Of a stretch of DNA of 64,000 nucleotides, positions 35,844 through 45,047 are shown in pieces. A program made the position numbers and the translations under genes. How positions within the stretch are numbered: position 1 is the stretch's first letter; the number at the start of each line of letters is the position of its first letter. This DNA comes from Shewanella sp. AS1. Lineage in GTDB: Bacteria; Pseudomonadota; Gammaproteobacteria; Enterobacterales; Shewanellaceae. The DNA lies in contig NZ_JAKCLJ010000009.1 in the NCBI RefSeq assembly GCF_021412565.1, forward strand, positions 1-64,000, read 5' to 3'. The notes beneath the pieces were generated by a model. The model did no database searches and had not been told where the DNA came from. It saw only the letters and a program-made list of their open reading frames with translations.

Positions 35844-38420
35844 ATGCGTATTAGCAAAAAATTAAGCGTCTTTGTGGTAGGTTTTTGCTTACCTGCGATT
35901 CTGGCTGCTTCCTATTCCTTGCATGGCTGGTTTCAGCATCGTATCGACGAGTTGGTACAAACCTCGATTCAGAGTGAGGTTCGCACGGTTCAGGAGTTGG
36001 TTAGCCAGGATTTGAAACAGCTGGCAGTGATCACCCGCATCTACGCCGCCGCCATCACCAATATTGATATCGCCCACCGCCAGGAATTCGAGCAGACCTG
36101 GCAAGAGATTGGCTTTGCTGAGCAGGCTGATCTGTTTCAGCTGCGTGAAGGCAGCGCGATTCCCATCGCTGTCGCCAAACAAGCATCAGAAATCGATTTC
36201 ATTCATTTCCCCAGCGAGCTGTTTGGTATCAAACAACAAAAGACGGGTTTCCTGTTACTCCATGATCATGGCTTTATGGCCAGTGTGACGCCTATCTCGG
36301 CGACAGATTTTATTGCTCTGGTGAAACCTGTCGATAAGCGGTTGTTGAATCAGTTTCAAGTGGGTGAATTTCCCCATCTCATCGAATTAAAGCCGGGTAA
36401 GGTATCCACCCAGGTCGCGGCGCCAAAGCTTAACCTCAGTGGTGAATTCGATGTCCCCAGCCTGCTCGATGCCAAGCCACTGCATCTGCATATTTCAATC
36501 AAGCAAGAGCCGTTTACCCTGCTGCAGAGTCATAGCGATCTGGCTATCTATCTGATTTGGGGTTTAAGCCTCTTGATGCTGATCTTGGGGTATTTGTGGC
36601 TTAGGGCAAGTTTAGTTCGCCCTTTTAAGCTTATCCTCAAGCAGCTGAAGATGATTGATCCCACAGCCAAAACCTATCAGCCGCTGCAGGGTTATGGCTG
36701 TAATGAACTGAGGGTATTTTCCGATCAGGTCAACGGCCTACTGGCACGAATTTATCGACAAAAAGAGCGATCGAAAACCACTTTAGAAGCGATTGTAGAA
36801 GCCGTGATCTTGACGGATGCCTGGGCCAAGGTGGTCTACCTTAATCCTCAGGCGGAGCGTTTATTAAAGCTCAATTCGGTCGATGCCGTTGGTATGCCAG
36901 TCGAGCGCGTATTTAAACAAGATAGCAGTGAGACCCAAGCCTTGCTCGCTATGATGCAGGAGGGCGCGACTGAGCCGCAGGTGAGCAAGGTGAAGTTTAG
37001 CCATGAGGGTGGCAAAATCATGCAGCGCAGTATCAGTAATCTGCGCGATCCACAGGAGCAGGTGATAGGCACAGTGATTGTGCTTCGGGACATTACCCAA
37101 GAGGAGCGCCTCAAGCATCAATTAAGACACAGGGCAAATTATGATCCTGTGACGGGTCTTCTCAATCGCGCTGCATTTGAAGAGCGCATTGAGGAGTATG
37201 GTCACGGGGCGCAGCAATTGATCTTATGCTATTTGAACTTAGAGCAGTTTAAGTTGATTAATGACTCCTGTGGTTACAGCGCTGGTGACACCATGTTGAA
37301 AATGGTCGCTAAGGCGATTCAGGCTGTTGTGGGTGAGGATGTGCTATTGGCCCGTCTGGCGGGTGACGACTTTGGTCTGGCATTGAAAAATATCAGCATG
37401 CATGAGGTGGCGCAGCAGGCTAAGCGGATAGTCGATAGCATAGGGATGCAGGTGATAGAGTCTCAGGGTAGTCACTATAAAGTTGGCTGTAGTATCGGTA
37501 TTGCCATGGCTGAACTGCCTAAGATTGATGTTCAGGAGATGCTCAAGGATGCCGGCAGTGCTTGTATCGCGGCGAAGCAGTTGGGCAGCAATCAGATCCA
37601 TTTTTATGATAATAAAGATAAAGCACTCAATGATCAGCGCAACTCCTCCAAATGGGCGACCCGCATTGCCCAGGCGATTGAACATAATGAGCTGCTGCTC
37701 TATGCCCAGCCCATTGAGGGGATAAATACCAAGGGTCAACGCAAAAGGCTGGAGATCCTGATGCGCATTCAAGAACCCGATGGACGTATGCTGCCGCCGG
37801 CGCAGTTTATTGCGGCAGCCGAGCGCTTTAAGCTGATGATAGATGTGGATAAAGAGATCATTCGCAAGACTTTCCTCTGGCTGTCTCTGCATGAGGAGCT
37901 GTGGGATGACTACTGTCTATCCATTAACCTTTCAGGTAACAGCTTAGGCGCAGAGGGAATGGTGGAATACATTACCGCGCAGCTGATCCGCTTTGGCCTG
38001 CCCAGTGAGTGTATCTGTTTTGAAGTCACAGAAACCAGCGCGATTCAAAACCGTAATCGTGCCATCGATATGTTAAACCGGTTACGCAAACTCGGCTTCT
38101 CTTTTGCGCTGGATGATTTTGGTACCGGCTTTGCGTCCTATGGTTACCTGCGGGAATTGCCGGTCAACTATGTGAAAATTGATGGCTGTTTTATTAAGAC
38201 ACTGGCGAGCAATCCTAAAGATCACGCCATAGTGCAATCTATCCACCATATCTGTCAGGTGATGGGAATTGAAACCGTGGCCGAGTTTGTAGAGAACCAG
38301 GCAATCATAGATAAACTCAATGAGATAGGGATCAATTATGCCCAGGGTTACGCCATAGGGCGGCCACAACCGCTGGATGAACATATTCAGATGCCGGAAC
38401 GTGCCCGTCTGATGGCCTAG
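35844..38420 (+). CDS. pdeB: c-di-GMP phosphodiesterase, PAS-GGDEF-EAL protein (PdeB-like)
   Basis: The 858-residue inner membrane protein has a span near 8-28, a periplasmic domain, a second span (about 230-252), a HAMP-like stretch, a PAS domain (about 312-420), a degenerate GGDEF (AGDDF near 506 instead of GGDEF) and an EAL domain. The EAL motif reads LEILMR near 635, which keeps the metal-binding Glu, and DDFGTG with a downstream Lys is intact, so phosphodiesterase activity is likely while cyclase activity is not. S. oneidensis PdeB (SO_0437), which controls motility and biofilm, occupies as I recall the same place between hemE and purD. The symbol rests on that synteny and domain match. 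The ribosome binding site is weak. Confidence 0.85.
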   Translation: MRISKKLSVFVVGFCLPAILAASYSLHGWFQHRIDELVQTSIQSEVRTVQELVSQDLKQLAVITRIYAAAITNIDIAHRQEFEQTWQEIGFAEQADLFQLREGSAIPIAVAKQASEIDFIHFPSELFGIKQQKTGFLLLHDHGFMASVTPISATDFIALVKPVDKRLLNQFQVGEFPHLIELKPGKVSTQVAAPKLNLSGEFDVPSLLDAKPLHLHISIKQEPFTLLQSHSDLAIYLIWGLSLLMLILGYLWLRASLVRPFKLILKQLKMIDPTAKTYQPLQGYGCNELRVFSDQVNGLLARIYRQKERSKTTLEAIVEAVILTDAWAKVVYLNPQAERLLKLNSVDAVGMPVERVFKQDSSETQALLAMMQEGATEPQVSKVKFSHEGGKIMQRSISNLRDPQEQVIGTVIVLRDITQEERLKHQLRHRANYDPVTGLLNRAAFEERIEEYGHGAQQLILCYLNLEQFKLINDSCGYSAGDTMLKMVAKAIQAVVGEDVLLARLAGDDFGLALKNISMHEVAQQAKRIVDSIGMQVIESQGSHYKVGCSIGIAMAELPKIDVQEMLKDAGSACIAAKQLGSNQIHFYDNKDKALNDQRNSSKWATRIAQAIEHNELLLYAQPIEGINTKGQRKRLEILMRIQEPDGRMLPPAQFIAAAERFKLMIDVDKEIIRKTFLWLSLHEELWDDYCLSINLSGNSLGAEGMVEYITAQLIRFGLPSECICFEVTETSAIQNRNRAIDMLNRLRKLGFSFALDDFGTGFASYGYLRELPVNYVKIDGCFIKTLASNPKDHAIVQSIHHICQVMGIETVAEFVENQAIIDKLNEIGINYAQGYAIGRPQPLDEHIQMPERARLMA

Positions 38421-38444
38421 GCCTTTTCTTCGAATACGCTGAAT

Positions 38445-38475
38445 AAAAATGCCCAGTCGAACTGGGCATTTTTGT
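38445..38475. terminator. Bidirectional terminator between pdeB and purD
   Basis: AAAAATGCCCAGT-CGA-ACTGGGCATTTTT is a perfect stem with A and T tracts on both sides, placed between convergent genes. Confidence 0.93.
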
Positions 38476-38496
38476 GTTTTTCTTGTGGAGCTAGGC

Positions 38497-39795
38497 TTAG
38501 CCTTTCGCTTCCCTTGCGATTGCGCGATAAGCGATATCGGTGCGGAAATAGACATCATCCCAATGGATGGCATCCACTAAGCCATAGGCGGCTTGCTGCG
38601 CCTCGGTAACACTCTGGCCCAGTGCGGTGGCACATAAGACGCGCCCGCCATTAGTGACCACATGACCATCCTTCATACTGGTGCCAGCATGGAACACCTT
38701 GGCGTTATCATTACCCAGAGTCAGGCCATCAATCACATCGTGCTTGCGGTAACTGTCAGGGTAACCGCCAGCGGCCATCACCACACCCACTGCGGCGCGC
38801 GAGTCGAACTCGGCGCTGACTTTATCGAGCTCGCCACGGGTGGCCGCCAGACAGAGTTCAACCAGATCCGACTTTAAGCGCATCATGATAGGCTGCGTTT
38901 CTGGGTCGCCAAAACGGCAGTTGTATTCCAATACCTTGGCGCTGCCATCGGGCGCTATCATCAGACCGGCATAGAGGAAACCTGTGTAGGTGTTACCTTC
39001 TGCTGCCATGCCATCCACTGTTGGGCGGATAACATTGTCTATGGTCCAGTCGTGTACAGTTTGGGTCACCACTGGTGCAGGTGAATAAGCCCCCATGCCG
39101 CCAGTGTTTGGACCGTTGTCGCCATTATCGCGTGCCTTATGATCTTGGCTTGAGGCCATTGCGAGAATATTCTTACCATCCACCATCACGATGAAGCTTG
39201 CTTCTTCGCCCTTGAGGAACTCCTCGATCACCACGCGAGAACCGGCGTCACCAAACTTATTTCCTGCCAGCATATCTTCGATTGCTGCATCGGCCTCAGC
39301 CTGATCTTGAGCTATGATCACCCCTTTACCCGCGGCCAGACCATCGGCTTTGATCACGATAGGAAAACCTGTGCTAGCTGTAACATCGGCGACATAAGCC
39401 TTAGCGGGCTCAATCTCGGTGAAGTTGGAGTAAGCTGCCGTAGGAATATTGTGGCGGGCAAGGAAATCCTTGGTAAAGGCTTTGGAAGATTCCAGCTGCG
39501 CTGCACCCTGGGTTGGGCCAAAAATGGCCAAACCTGCGGCATTAAAGGCATCGACTACACCCAGAGATAGGGGCACTTCTGGTCCGACTATGGTGAGCGC
39601 GATGGCATTTTGCTGGGCAAATTCCACTAAGTCTTGGATCGCTTCAACATTGATAGCCACATTTTCCAGCTTAGGCTCCAGTGCCGTGCCTGCATTACCC
39701 GGTGCAACAAATACGGTTTCAACTTGTGCTGACTGTGCCGCTTTCCACGCGAGCGCGTGTTCACGGCCGCCGCCACCAATAACAAGAACCTTCAT
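38497..39795 (-). CDS. purD: Phosphoribosylamine-glycine ligase PurD
   Basis: ATP-grasp enzyme that makes glycinamide ribonucleotide in purine synthesis. The 432 residues begin MKVLVIGGGGREHALAWK, the family N-terminus, and contain the ATP-binding GFPIVIKADGLAAGKGV near 140-156, the family signature RFGDPETQP near 290, and metal-binding residues nearby. GAGGT lies 8 nt before the ATG. It follows purH by 25 bp on the same strand, so the two form an operon as in E. coli purHD. Confidence 0.98.
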   Translation of the reverse strand: MKVLVIGGGGREHALAWKAAQSAQVETVFVAPGNAGTALEPKLENVAINVEAIQDLVEFAQQNAIALTIVGPEVPLSLGVVDAFNAAGLAIFGPTQGAAQLESSKAFTKDFLARHNIPTAAYSNFTEIEPAKAYVADVTASTGFPIVIKADGLAAGKGVIIAQDQAEADAAIEDMLAGNKFGDAGSRVVIEEFLKGEEASFIVMVDGKNILAMASSQDHKARDNGDNGPNTGGMGAYSPAPVVTQTVHDWTIDNVIRPTVDGMAAEGNTYTGFLYAGLMIAPDGSAKVLEYNCRFGDPETQPIMMRLKSDLVELCLAATRGELDKVSAEFDSRAAVGVVMAAGGYPDSYRKHDVIDGLTLGNDNAKVFHAGTSMKDGHVVTNGGRVLCATALGQSVTEAQQAAYGLVDAIHWDDVYFRTDIAYRAIAREAKG

Positions 39796-39820
39796 CTTTA
39801 TCTACCTCATTAATTTTCAA

Positions 39821-41419
39821 TTAGTGGCGGAAGTGACGCATGCCGGTAAATACCATGGCCATACCATGCTCGTTAGCTGCCTGGATGATCTCTTCATCAC
39901 GGATAGAACCGCCAGGCTGGATAATACAGCTGATCCCAGCGGCCGCCGCGGCATCGATGCCGTCGCGGAAGGGGAAGAAGGCGTCTGATGCCATCACAGA
40001 GCCAACCACTTCCAAGTTCTCATCGGCGGCCTTGATACCGGCCACTTTGGCGCTGTATACACGGCTCATCTGGCCTGCACCGACACCGATAGTCATCTTG
40101 TCTTTGGCGTAGACGATGGCGTTCGATTTAACGAACTTGGCCACTTTCCAGCAGAACATCAGATCTTTCATCTCGGCCTCGGTAGGCTGACGCTCTGTGA
40201 CCACTTTAATGTCGCCTTGCTCAACCATGCCTTGGTCGCGATCTTGGATAAGCAGGCCGCCGTTGACGCGTTTGTAATCTAAGCTGCGGGTTTTGCTGTT
40301 CCACTGACCACACTCTAGCAGGCGCACGTTGGCTTTGGCTGCCACTACATCACGGGCTTCCTGGCTCACTGTTGGCGCGATGATCACCTCAACAAACTGA
40401 CGCTCAACTATGGCGCTGGCGGTTGCAGCGTCCAGTTCGCCGTTGAAGGCGATAATGCCACCGAAGGCTGAAGTCGGGTCTGTCTGGTAAGCACGGTTGT
40501 AGGCATCGAGCAGATCGCTACCTATGGCAACACCACAAGGGTTGGCGTGTTTGACGATAACACAGGCGGGCTCGCTGAACTCTTTCACACACTCGAGTGC
40601 GGCATCGGTATCGGCGATATTGTTGTAAGAGAGGGCCTTACCCTGCAGCTGCACTGCGCTGGCAACTGAGGCTTCATCAATATTCAGATCTACATAGAAG
40701 GCGGCGCTCTGGTGGCTGTTTTCGCCGTAACGCAGATCTTGTTTTTTCACCAACTGGGTATTGTAAGTGCGCGGGAACTTAGAGTCGCTGTGACACTCAT
40801 CCTGGCTGTGGGCCGGAACCAGAGTACCGAAGTAGTTGGCTATCATGCCGTCGTAGGCGGCCGTGTGTTCGAAGGCCGCGATGGCCAGATCGAAACGGGT
40901 TTCTAAGGTGGTGCTGCCGTCGTTGGCCTGCATCTCGGCAATAACGCGATCATAGTCTTTCGCGTTCACAACAATAGTGGTGTCTTTGTGGTTTTTCGCC
41001 GTCGAGCGCACCATAGTCGGGCCGCCAATATCGATATTCTCGATGGCATCGGCCAGGGTGCAGCCTTCTTTAGCGACTGTGTCGGCAAAGGGATAGAGGT
41101 TAACGGCCACCAGATCGATAGGTTTGATGGCATTTTGCTCCATCACCACTTCATCGATTCCGCGGCGGCCTAAGATACCACCATGCACTTTAGGGTGTAA
41201 TGTTTTGACACGACCGTCCATGATCTCGGGATGACCTGTGTAGTCAGAGACTTCGATAACAGGCACGCCATTGTCTGCAAGCAGGCGAGCCGTGCCGCCT
41301 GTAGAGAGCAGTTCAACCCCTTGAGCATGCAGGGCTTGTGCAAATTCAAGGATTCCGGTTTTATCTGAAACGCTAAGCAGCGCGCGACGAATAGGTCTGG
41401 CATTATTCATTTGGGTCAT
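39821..41419 (-). CDS. purH: Bifunctional AICAR transformylase/IMP cyclohydrolase PurH
   Basis: Catalyses the last two steps to IMP. The N-terminal MGS-like cyclohydrolase domain (about 10-150) starts [18 protein letters not shown], and the C-terminal transformylase covers about 150-525 with [15 protein letters not shown], the catalytic KHANPCGVA and the final GMRHFRH. At 532 residues the length is normal. Either ATG 41419 or ATG 41410 could be the start. No PurR box of the E. coli type was seen in the upstream gap. Confidence 0.97.
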   Translation of the reverse strand: MTQMNNARPIRRALLSVSDKTGILEFAQALHAQGVELLSTGGTARLLADNGVPVIEVSDYTGHPEIMDGRVKTLHPKVHGGILGRRGIDEVVMEQNAIKPIDLVAVNLYPFADTVAKEGCTLADAIENIDIGGPTMVRSTAKNHKDTTIVVNAKDYDRVIAEMQANDGSTTLETRFDLAIAAFEHTAAYDGMIANYFGTLVPAHSQDECHSDSKFPRTYNTQLVKKQDLRYGENSHQSAAFYVDLNIDEASVASAVQLQGKALSYNNIADTDAALECVKEFSEPACVIVKHANPCGVAIGSDLLDAYNRAYQTDPTSAFGGIIAFNGELDAATASAIVERQFVEVIIAPTVSQEARDVVAAKANVRLLECGQWNSKTRSLDYKRVNGGLLIQDRDQGMVEQGDIKVVTERQPTEAEMKDLMFCWKVAKFVKSNAIVYAKDKMTIGVGAGQMSRVYSAKVAGIKAADENLEVVGSVMASDAFFPFRDGIDAAAAAGISCIIQPGGSIRDEEIIQAANEHGMAMVFTGMRHFRH

Positions 41420-41649
41420 GGGTCCAGTTTTTGTAGGGTTTAAGGATCTTTCGGAAAGCAGAACAGTAACAGCGGCATCAAGGGCCTAGTTATGCTTTCC
41501 AAAAGGCCCTCAAATGGATGACCTTTTCGTAGCGCGCGTATTTTATCGTAAAATGCCCTGCCGTGCTGTTTTTTTCTGTGTGATTTCACAATACGCTTAG
41601 GCGAACAAGCTCGGGGATAAAAAGCGGGTAAGAAAAGTGTGATAAACCC

Positions 41650-41681
41650 TTGACCTTGGATTTAACTCTAAGGTTTATACT
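41650..41681 (+). promoter_or_regulatory. ZntR-type promoter with 20-bp spacer and dyad operator
   Basis: TTGACC (41650-41655) and TATACT (41676-41681) are separated by 20 bp, the elongated spacing required for MerR-family activation by DNA distortion. The spacer region carries the dyad CCTTGGA-N6-TCTAAGG. It lies 32 bp before zntR, so the regulator is predicted to control its own operon and with it the exporter. Confidence 0.85.
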
Positions 41682-41713
41682 AAGGCTTATGTGGAAAGTA
41701 ACGGGAACTGGAT

Positions 41714-42133
41714 ATGTACCGAATCGGTGAGTTGGCGAGTGAGTGTGAGGTAAAGGCCGATACCCTGCGTTTCTACGAGAAACATGGCTTATTGGCCCCA
41801 TCGATGCGCAGCGATGCCGGTTATCGCCTTTACACCCAGCAGGATGCCCAGCGTTTGCGCTTTATCCTGCGGGCGAAGGCGGTGGGCTTTACCCTGGCAG
41901 AGATCACAGAGCTGCTCTCTATCGAGTTGGATAAATCCAATTGGGCCTGCAGCGATGTAAAGGGGATGGTGGATATTAAGCTGACCCAAGTGGAAGCCAA
42001 AATTGCCGAGCTGGACGCCTTTAGAGTGTCACTGCAACGCCTGTCCGATGCCTGTTGTGGCGGACCGGAAAGCGCGGAGCACTGCTCAATTCTAGAGGCG
42101 CTGGAATCGAATGATAAAATGATAATCAGGTGA
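41714..42133 (+). CDS. zntR: Zn(II)-responsive MerR-family regulator ZntR
   Basis: The 139-residue protein starts MYRIGELASECEVKADTLRFYEKHGLL, the MerR winged helix, followed by the dimerisation coiled coil and the metal loop. The zinc ligands expected for ZntR are present: a Cys in NWACSDVKG near 80 and the C-terminal cluster CCGGPESAEHC near 114-124. Two vicinal Cys and the His are typical of zinc rather than copper sensors. It is followed after 61 bp by the Cu/Zn exporter and preceded by a 20-bp-spacer promoter. Confidence 0.93.
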   Translation: MYRIGELASECEVKADTLRFYEKHGLLAPSMRSDAGYRLYTQQDAQRLRFILRAKAVGFTLAEITELLSIELDKSNWACSDVKGMVDIKLTQVEAKIAELDAFRVSLQRLSDACCGGPESAEHCSILEALESNDKMIIR

Positions 42134-42194
42134 CCTGTGAAACTCACTCAGCAGTGAACAAATCAGCCAATCGAGCTAAAGGGTAATAAACATC

Positions 42195-43502
42195 ATGTTA
42201 TTGAGTAATTTTATCGATCTGTTTTTAGAGTCGGCCCCCTGGTTGATGATGGGATTAATCCTGGCCGGTATGTTAAAGATGTTTGTGCCTATGAGTTGGA
42301 TGCATAAGCAGCTCGGCGGGCATGGGGTAAAAACCACGATCAAGGCGGCCCTTCTAGGTGCGCCTTTGCCTCTGTGTTCTTGTGGGGTGATCCCGGCTGC
42401 GGTAGGGCTGAGGCGTTCGGGGGCATCTAAGGCGGCGACCACTTCCTTTTTAGTATCGACCCCAGAGACTGGCATCGACTCGGTCAGTGTTTCTTATGTG
42501 TTGCTTGGACCTTTTATGGCTGTGGTAAGACCCATAGCGGCCGTGAGCAGTGCCATTGTCGCCGGTTTATTAGTTGGGCGGGATGAAGCCGAGGCGAAGA
42601 TTGAGTCGCAAGAGAATGCCGCAAACAGAGAAGTCGTTAAGGCAGAACCCGTTTCTAGCTGCTGTAGCAGCAGTAAACAAGAGGCTAAGGCAGAGTCAGT
42701 TTCTAGCTGTTGCAGCAGTAGTAAACAAGAGGCTAAGGCAGAATCTGTTTCTAGTTGTTGCAGCAGTAGTAAACAAGAGGCTAAGGCAGAACCCGTTTCT
42801 AGCTGCTGTAGCAGTAAGCAAGAGGCTAAGTCTGAGTCAGAACTTAAGACAGAACTTAAGCCAGAGACTAAGCAGACCTCCAGCTGCTGTAGCAGTAAGC
42901 AGGAAGCGAAGACAGAATTGGAAAACAGATCAGTGTTATCACGTATGGGCAAAGGTCTACAGTATGCCGCCACAGATCTAGTGCGCGATACCACAGTCTG
43001 GTTGCTTATCGGTCTGTTCTTCGCAGCGTTAGTGCAAACTTACGTACCCGGTGATTTCATGGCCAAGTGGGGCGATGGCATACTGGCTATGTTGGTGATG
43101 GTGCTGATCTCTGTGCCTATGTATATCTGCGCCACGGCATCGACCCCAATTGCTGCTGGTCTGCTATTGGCCGGTGTCTCGCCCGGCGCCGTGTTGGTGT
43201 TTATGCTGGCCGGTCCTGCGACTAACATTGCCACCTTAGGTGTGGTCACCAAGGAGCTGGGGAAGCGTGCGCTTTACGGTTATCTCGGCGGTGTACTCGG
43301 GGTTGCGCTGATCTCAGGGGTGATAGTCAACTACCTGGTGGCGACCTTTGGCTTTGTGGTGATGCCGCAAGTGGGTGAGCAGCACAGTCTGTTGCCCGCG
43401 CCGGTAGTCTATACATCCGGAATCATCTTAGCCCTCTTGATGCTAAGAGTTTTATTCAACAAATTGCCGAAAAACTGGTGGCGCCGAGATTGCTGTTCAT
43501 AA
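42195..43502 (+). CDS. SO_0444-family Cu/Zn efflux permease with Cys-rich repeat insert
   Basis: DUF318/ArsP-like permease of 435 residues. Membrane segments lie at about 1-130 (with GAPLPLCSCGVIPAA, a conserved Cys motif) and 255-430 (with the second conserved motif YICATASTPIAAGLL). Between them, about residues 153-240 form a charged insert with five SSCC motifs (ten cysteines) in repeats close to SSCCSSSKQEAKAESV. The insert probably binds metal. The family was named from S. oneidensis SO_0444, linked to Cu/Zn export. Co-transcription with zntR fits this role. It belongs to the metal-export locus and not to an ars operon. Confidence 0.88.
   Translation: MLLSNFIDLFLESAPWLMMGLILAGMLKMFVPMSWMHKQLGGHGVKTTIKAALLGAPLPLCSCGVIPAAVGLRRSGASKAATTSFLVSTPETGIDSVSVSYVLLGPFMAVVRPIAAVSSAIVAGLLVGRDEAEAKIESQENAANREVVKAEPVSSCCSSSKQEAKAESVSSCCSSSKQEAKAESVSSCCSSSKQEAKAEPVSSCCSSKQEAKSESELKTELKPETKQTSSCCSSKQEAKTELENRSVLSRMGKGLQYAATDLVRDTTVWLLIGLFFAALVQTYVPGDFMAKWGDGILAMLVMVLISVPMYICATASTPIAAGLLLAGVSPGAVLVFMLAGPATNIATLGVVTKELGKRALYGYLGGVLGVALISGVIVNYLVATFGFVVMPQVGEQHSLLPAPVVYTSGIILALLMLRVLFNKLPKNWWRRDCCS
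42648..42920. repeat. In-frame 48-bp tandem repeats coding for the Cys-rich insert
   Basis: Three nearly identical 48-bp units (encoding SCCSSSKQEAKAESVS-type peptides) start at about 42651 and are followed by two shorter, more diverged copies up to about 42915. All keep the reading frame, so copy number could change without frameshift. Confidence 0.88.
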
Positions 43503-43506
43503 GCGA

Positions 43507-43562
43507 GACAAGAAAAAGTGCGACAAGAAAAAGCCTGACAGGAAAAGTATGGCAGTAAAAAC
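43507..43562. repeat. Short imperfect 14-15-bp repeat behind the exporter gene
   Basis: GACAAGAAAAAGTGC, GACAAGAAAAAGCCT, GACAGGAAAAGTAT and GGCAGTAAAAAC follow one another from 4 bp behind the stop codon. Periods are 15, 15 and 14 bp. It may be a chance product of slippage. Confidence 0.6.
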
Positions 43563-43590
43563 AAAAGGCACTCATAAGAGTGCCTTTGTT
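43563..43590. terminator. Bidirectional terminator between exporter and DUF4382 gene
   Basis: AAAGGCACTC (43564-43573) pairs perfectly with 43578-43587 around ATAA. On the minus strand TTTTGTTTTT follows; on the plus strand TTGTTG follows. It lies between convergent genes. Confidence 0.87.
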
Positions 43591-43628
43591 GATCTGATTG
43601 GCAATGATGCCGTTAAAAGCCCAAATCC

Positions 43629-44630
43629 TTAGAAATCGGCTTCTGTGGTATTACCTTCAGTAACAGCAATGGCTTGCTGATCGCTGAAGATCTTCACCGG
43701 TGCAGTAAGATCATCGGCAGGGTTGGTAGACTCAGGATCATCATTCTGGGCACTACAGGTATAACCTAGGCTGTATGTACCAGCAGCTACGAAACCAAAC
43801 TCGTACTCATAGCCGGTCACATTGTCATTCTCATCTAGCACTTCGTTAACGCGGGCGGCAGAGAGCGGAGCGACCTGAGGAGCAACAACGTCAGCAGCTG
43901 GACGGAAATCGACCATGTTAGCCAGATCGGTAGCATCCGGGTAGAGGTACACTGCATGGCTAAATGTTGAACCGCCAAAATCGGTTTCACAATCCGTCAT
44001 GGCTGTATCGCTAACCATACCGTGGATGGCGCCCACTTCGGCATTATTGACTAATTGCACTGAGGTAGGTTTGAGTGTCCAGTAGGCTTTATTGCCATGT
44101 GGCGCCTGCAGGCCCTGATTTAGGTCAAACTCGGCCACGAAGTCATTGTTACCTGCGGCTATGGTGAATTGTTTATTGAAGAAGAGGCGACCCGAATTTG
44201 CCTCATCGGCGCCGACACCGCCACAACTACCATTACTGTTGGTGGTTAAACCTTCGATACCTGTGTCAGTTTCTACATAAGAACCATCTGGATTAGCGAC
44301 TTCATCTCGCTGCATGTAGATACACATCTGGTATTCACCCACAGGCACTTCGACACCTGTGATGAGAGGCTCTATCTCTTGCCCCTGAACCGTCAGCAGA
44401 TCCACATGTTTCAGTTCGCCGTTTTCGGTGACATCGAAAGAGAGTGGATCGCCGCCGTCAACGGGTTTGAGTACCACTTGTTTAAAGGCGATGTTGACGA
44501 CTTTGGCATTGGCTGGATTATCTGAAACCCCTAAGCTTACCTTACCAACATCATCTTTTTTATCATCACCACCACAGGCGGCGAGCAGAGCTGTGAGTGA
44601 GAGGGCAATTATTGATTTAGTGTACTTCAT
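43629..44630 (-). CDS. DUF4382 domain-containing lipoprotein
   Basis: The product from ATG 44630 has 333 residues with a lipoprotein signal (IIALSLTALLAAC followed by GGDDKKDD). AGGTATCTT serves as ribosome binding site; an ATG at 44645 is in frame but has no such site. The DUF4382 domain occupies about 30-195 (GKVSLGVSDNPANAKVVNIAFKQ and later QMCIYMQRDEV), a beta-rich fold common in secreted proteins of marine bacteria. The rest is a carbohydrate-binding-like or unknown C-terminal part. The function is not known. It is a single gene. Confidence 0.87.
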   Translation of the reverse strand: MKYTKSIIALSLTALLAACGGDDKKDDVGKVSLGVSDNPANAKVVNIAFKQVVLKPVDGGDPLSFDVTENGELKHVDLLTVQGQEIEPLITGVEVPVGEYQMCIYMQRDEVANPDGSYVETDTGIEGLTTNSNGSCGGVGADEANSGRLFFNKQFTIAAGNNDFVAEFDLNQGLQAPHGNKAYWTLKPTSVQLVNNAEVGAIHGMVSDTAMTDCETDFGGSTFSHAVYLYPDATDLANMVDFRPAADVVAPQVAPLSAARVNEVLDENDNVTGYEYEFGFVAAGTYSLGYTCSAQNDDPESTNPADDLTAPVKIFSDQQAIAVTEGNTTEADF

Positions 44631-44909
44631 AAGATACCTATTCATCAGTTTAGAATCATGGGTTAAGGACAGTGCTCAAGCGCCGCAGCAGGTCACTGTT
44701 GAACATAAAAAGTGAACCCACACTGCGCCACTAAAACGCTTTGTAGATAGAATTTAGGATAGTGGATTATAAGGTGAAGTCCACTATTTATGGGCTTTTT
44801 GTCGCATTTTCGTGAAAATATTGTTGAGAAAATTATCTCAATGACGTAAAGCGACAAAGCATTGACTATAGTCAAAAAAATAGGGTTAAAAAACGGGCGT
44901 TTTAACCAT
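44631..44909. other. Upstream region of the DUF4382 gene
   Basis: No gene recognised. A weak dyad GGTTAAAA-N8-TTTTAACC lies at about 44884-44907 next to the terminator of the YebC-type gene. Confidence 0.5.
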
Positions 44910-44952
44910 AAAAAAATCGATTTATCACCAAGACATTGATGATAAATCGATT
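44910..44952 (-). terminator. Terminator behind the YebC-type gene
   Basis: On the minus strand AATCGATTTATCA (44952-44940) pairs perfectly with TGATAAATCGATT (44927-44915), followed by a T tract. A 12-bp duplication AGATTTTGTTTT lies just upstream of it (about 44954-44977). Confidence 0.85.
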
Positions 44953-45047
44953 CAGATTTTGTTTTAGATTTTGTTTTAGACTGCAGCCAAGTTTACAGCT
45001 TAATTCACCCTTGAATTAACACTCGCTTAGCGGGGGGGAAATCGGCC

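Noticed and set aside
37344..37892. 182-residue antisense frame inside pdeB
   Set aside because: Lies wholly over conserved GGDEF and EAL coding sequence on the other strand; no ribosome binding site.
38082..38573. 163-residue antisense frame spanning pdeB end and purD end
   Set aside because: Overlaps two well-supported genes and a terminator.
42494..42994. 166-residue antisense frame with repeated LLLQQLE peptides
   Set aside because: Reverse reading of the Cys-rich repeat in the exporter gene; the sense protein has clear family motifs.
44884..44907. GGTTAAAA dyad as a second terminator of the YebC-type gene
   Set aside because: Weak AT stem; the perfect 13-bp stem with T tract just upstream already explains termination.
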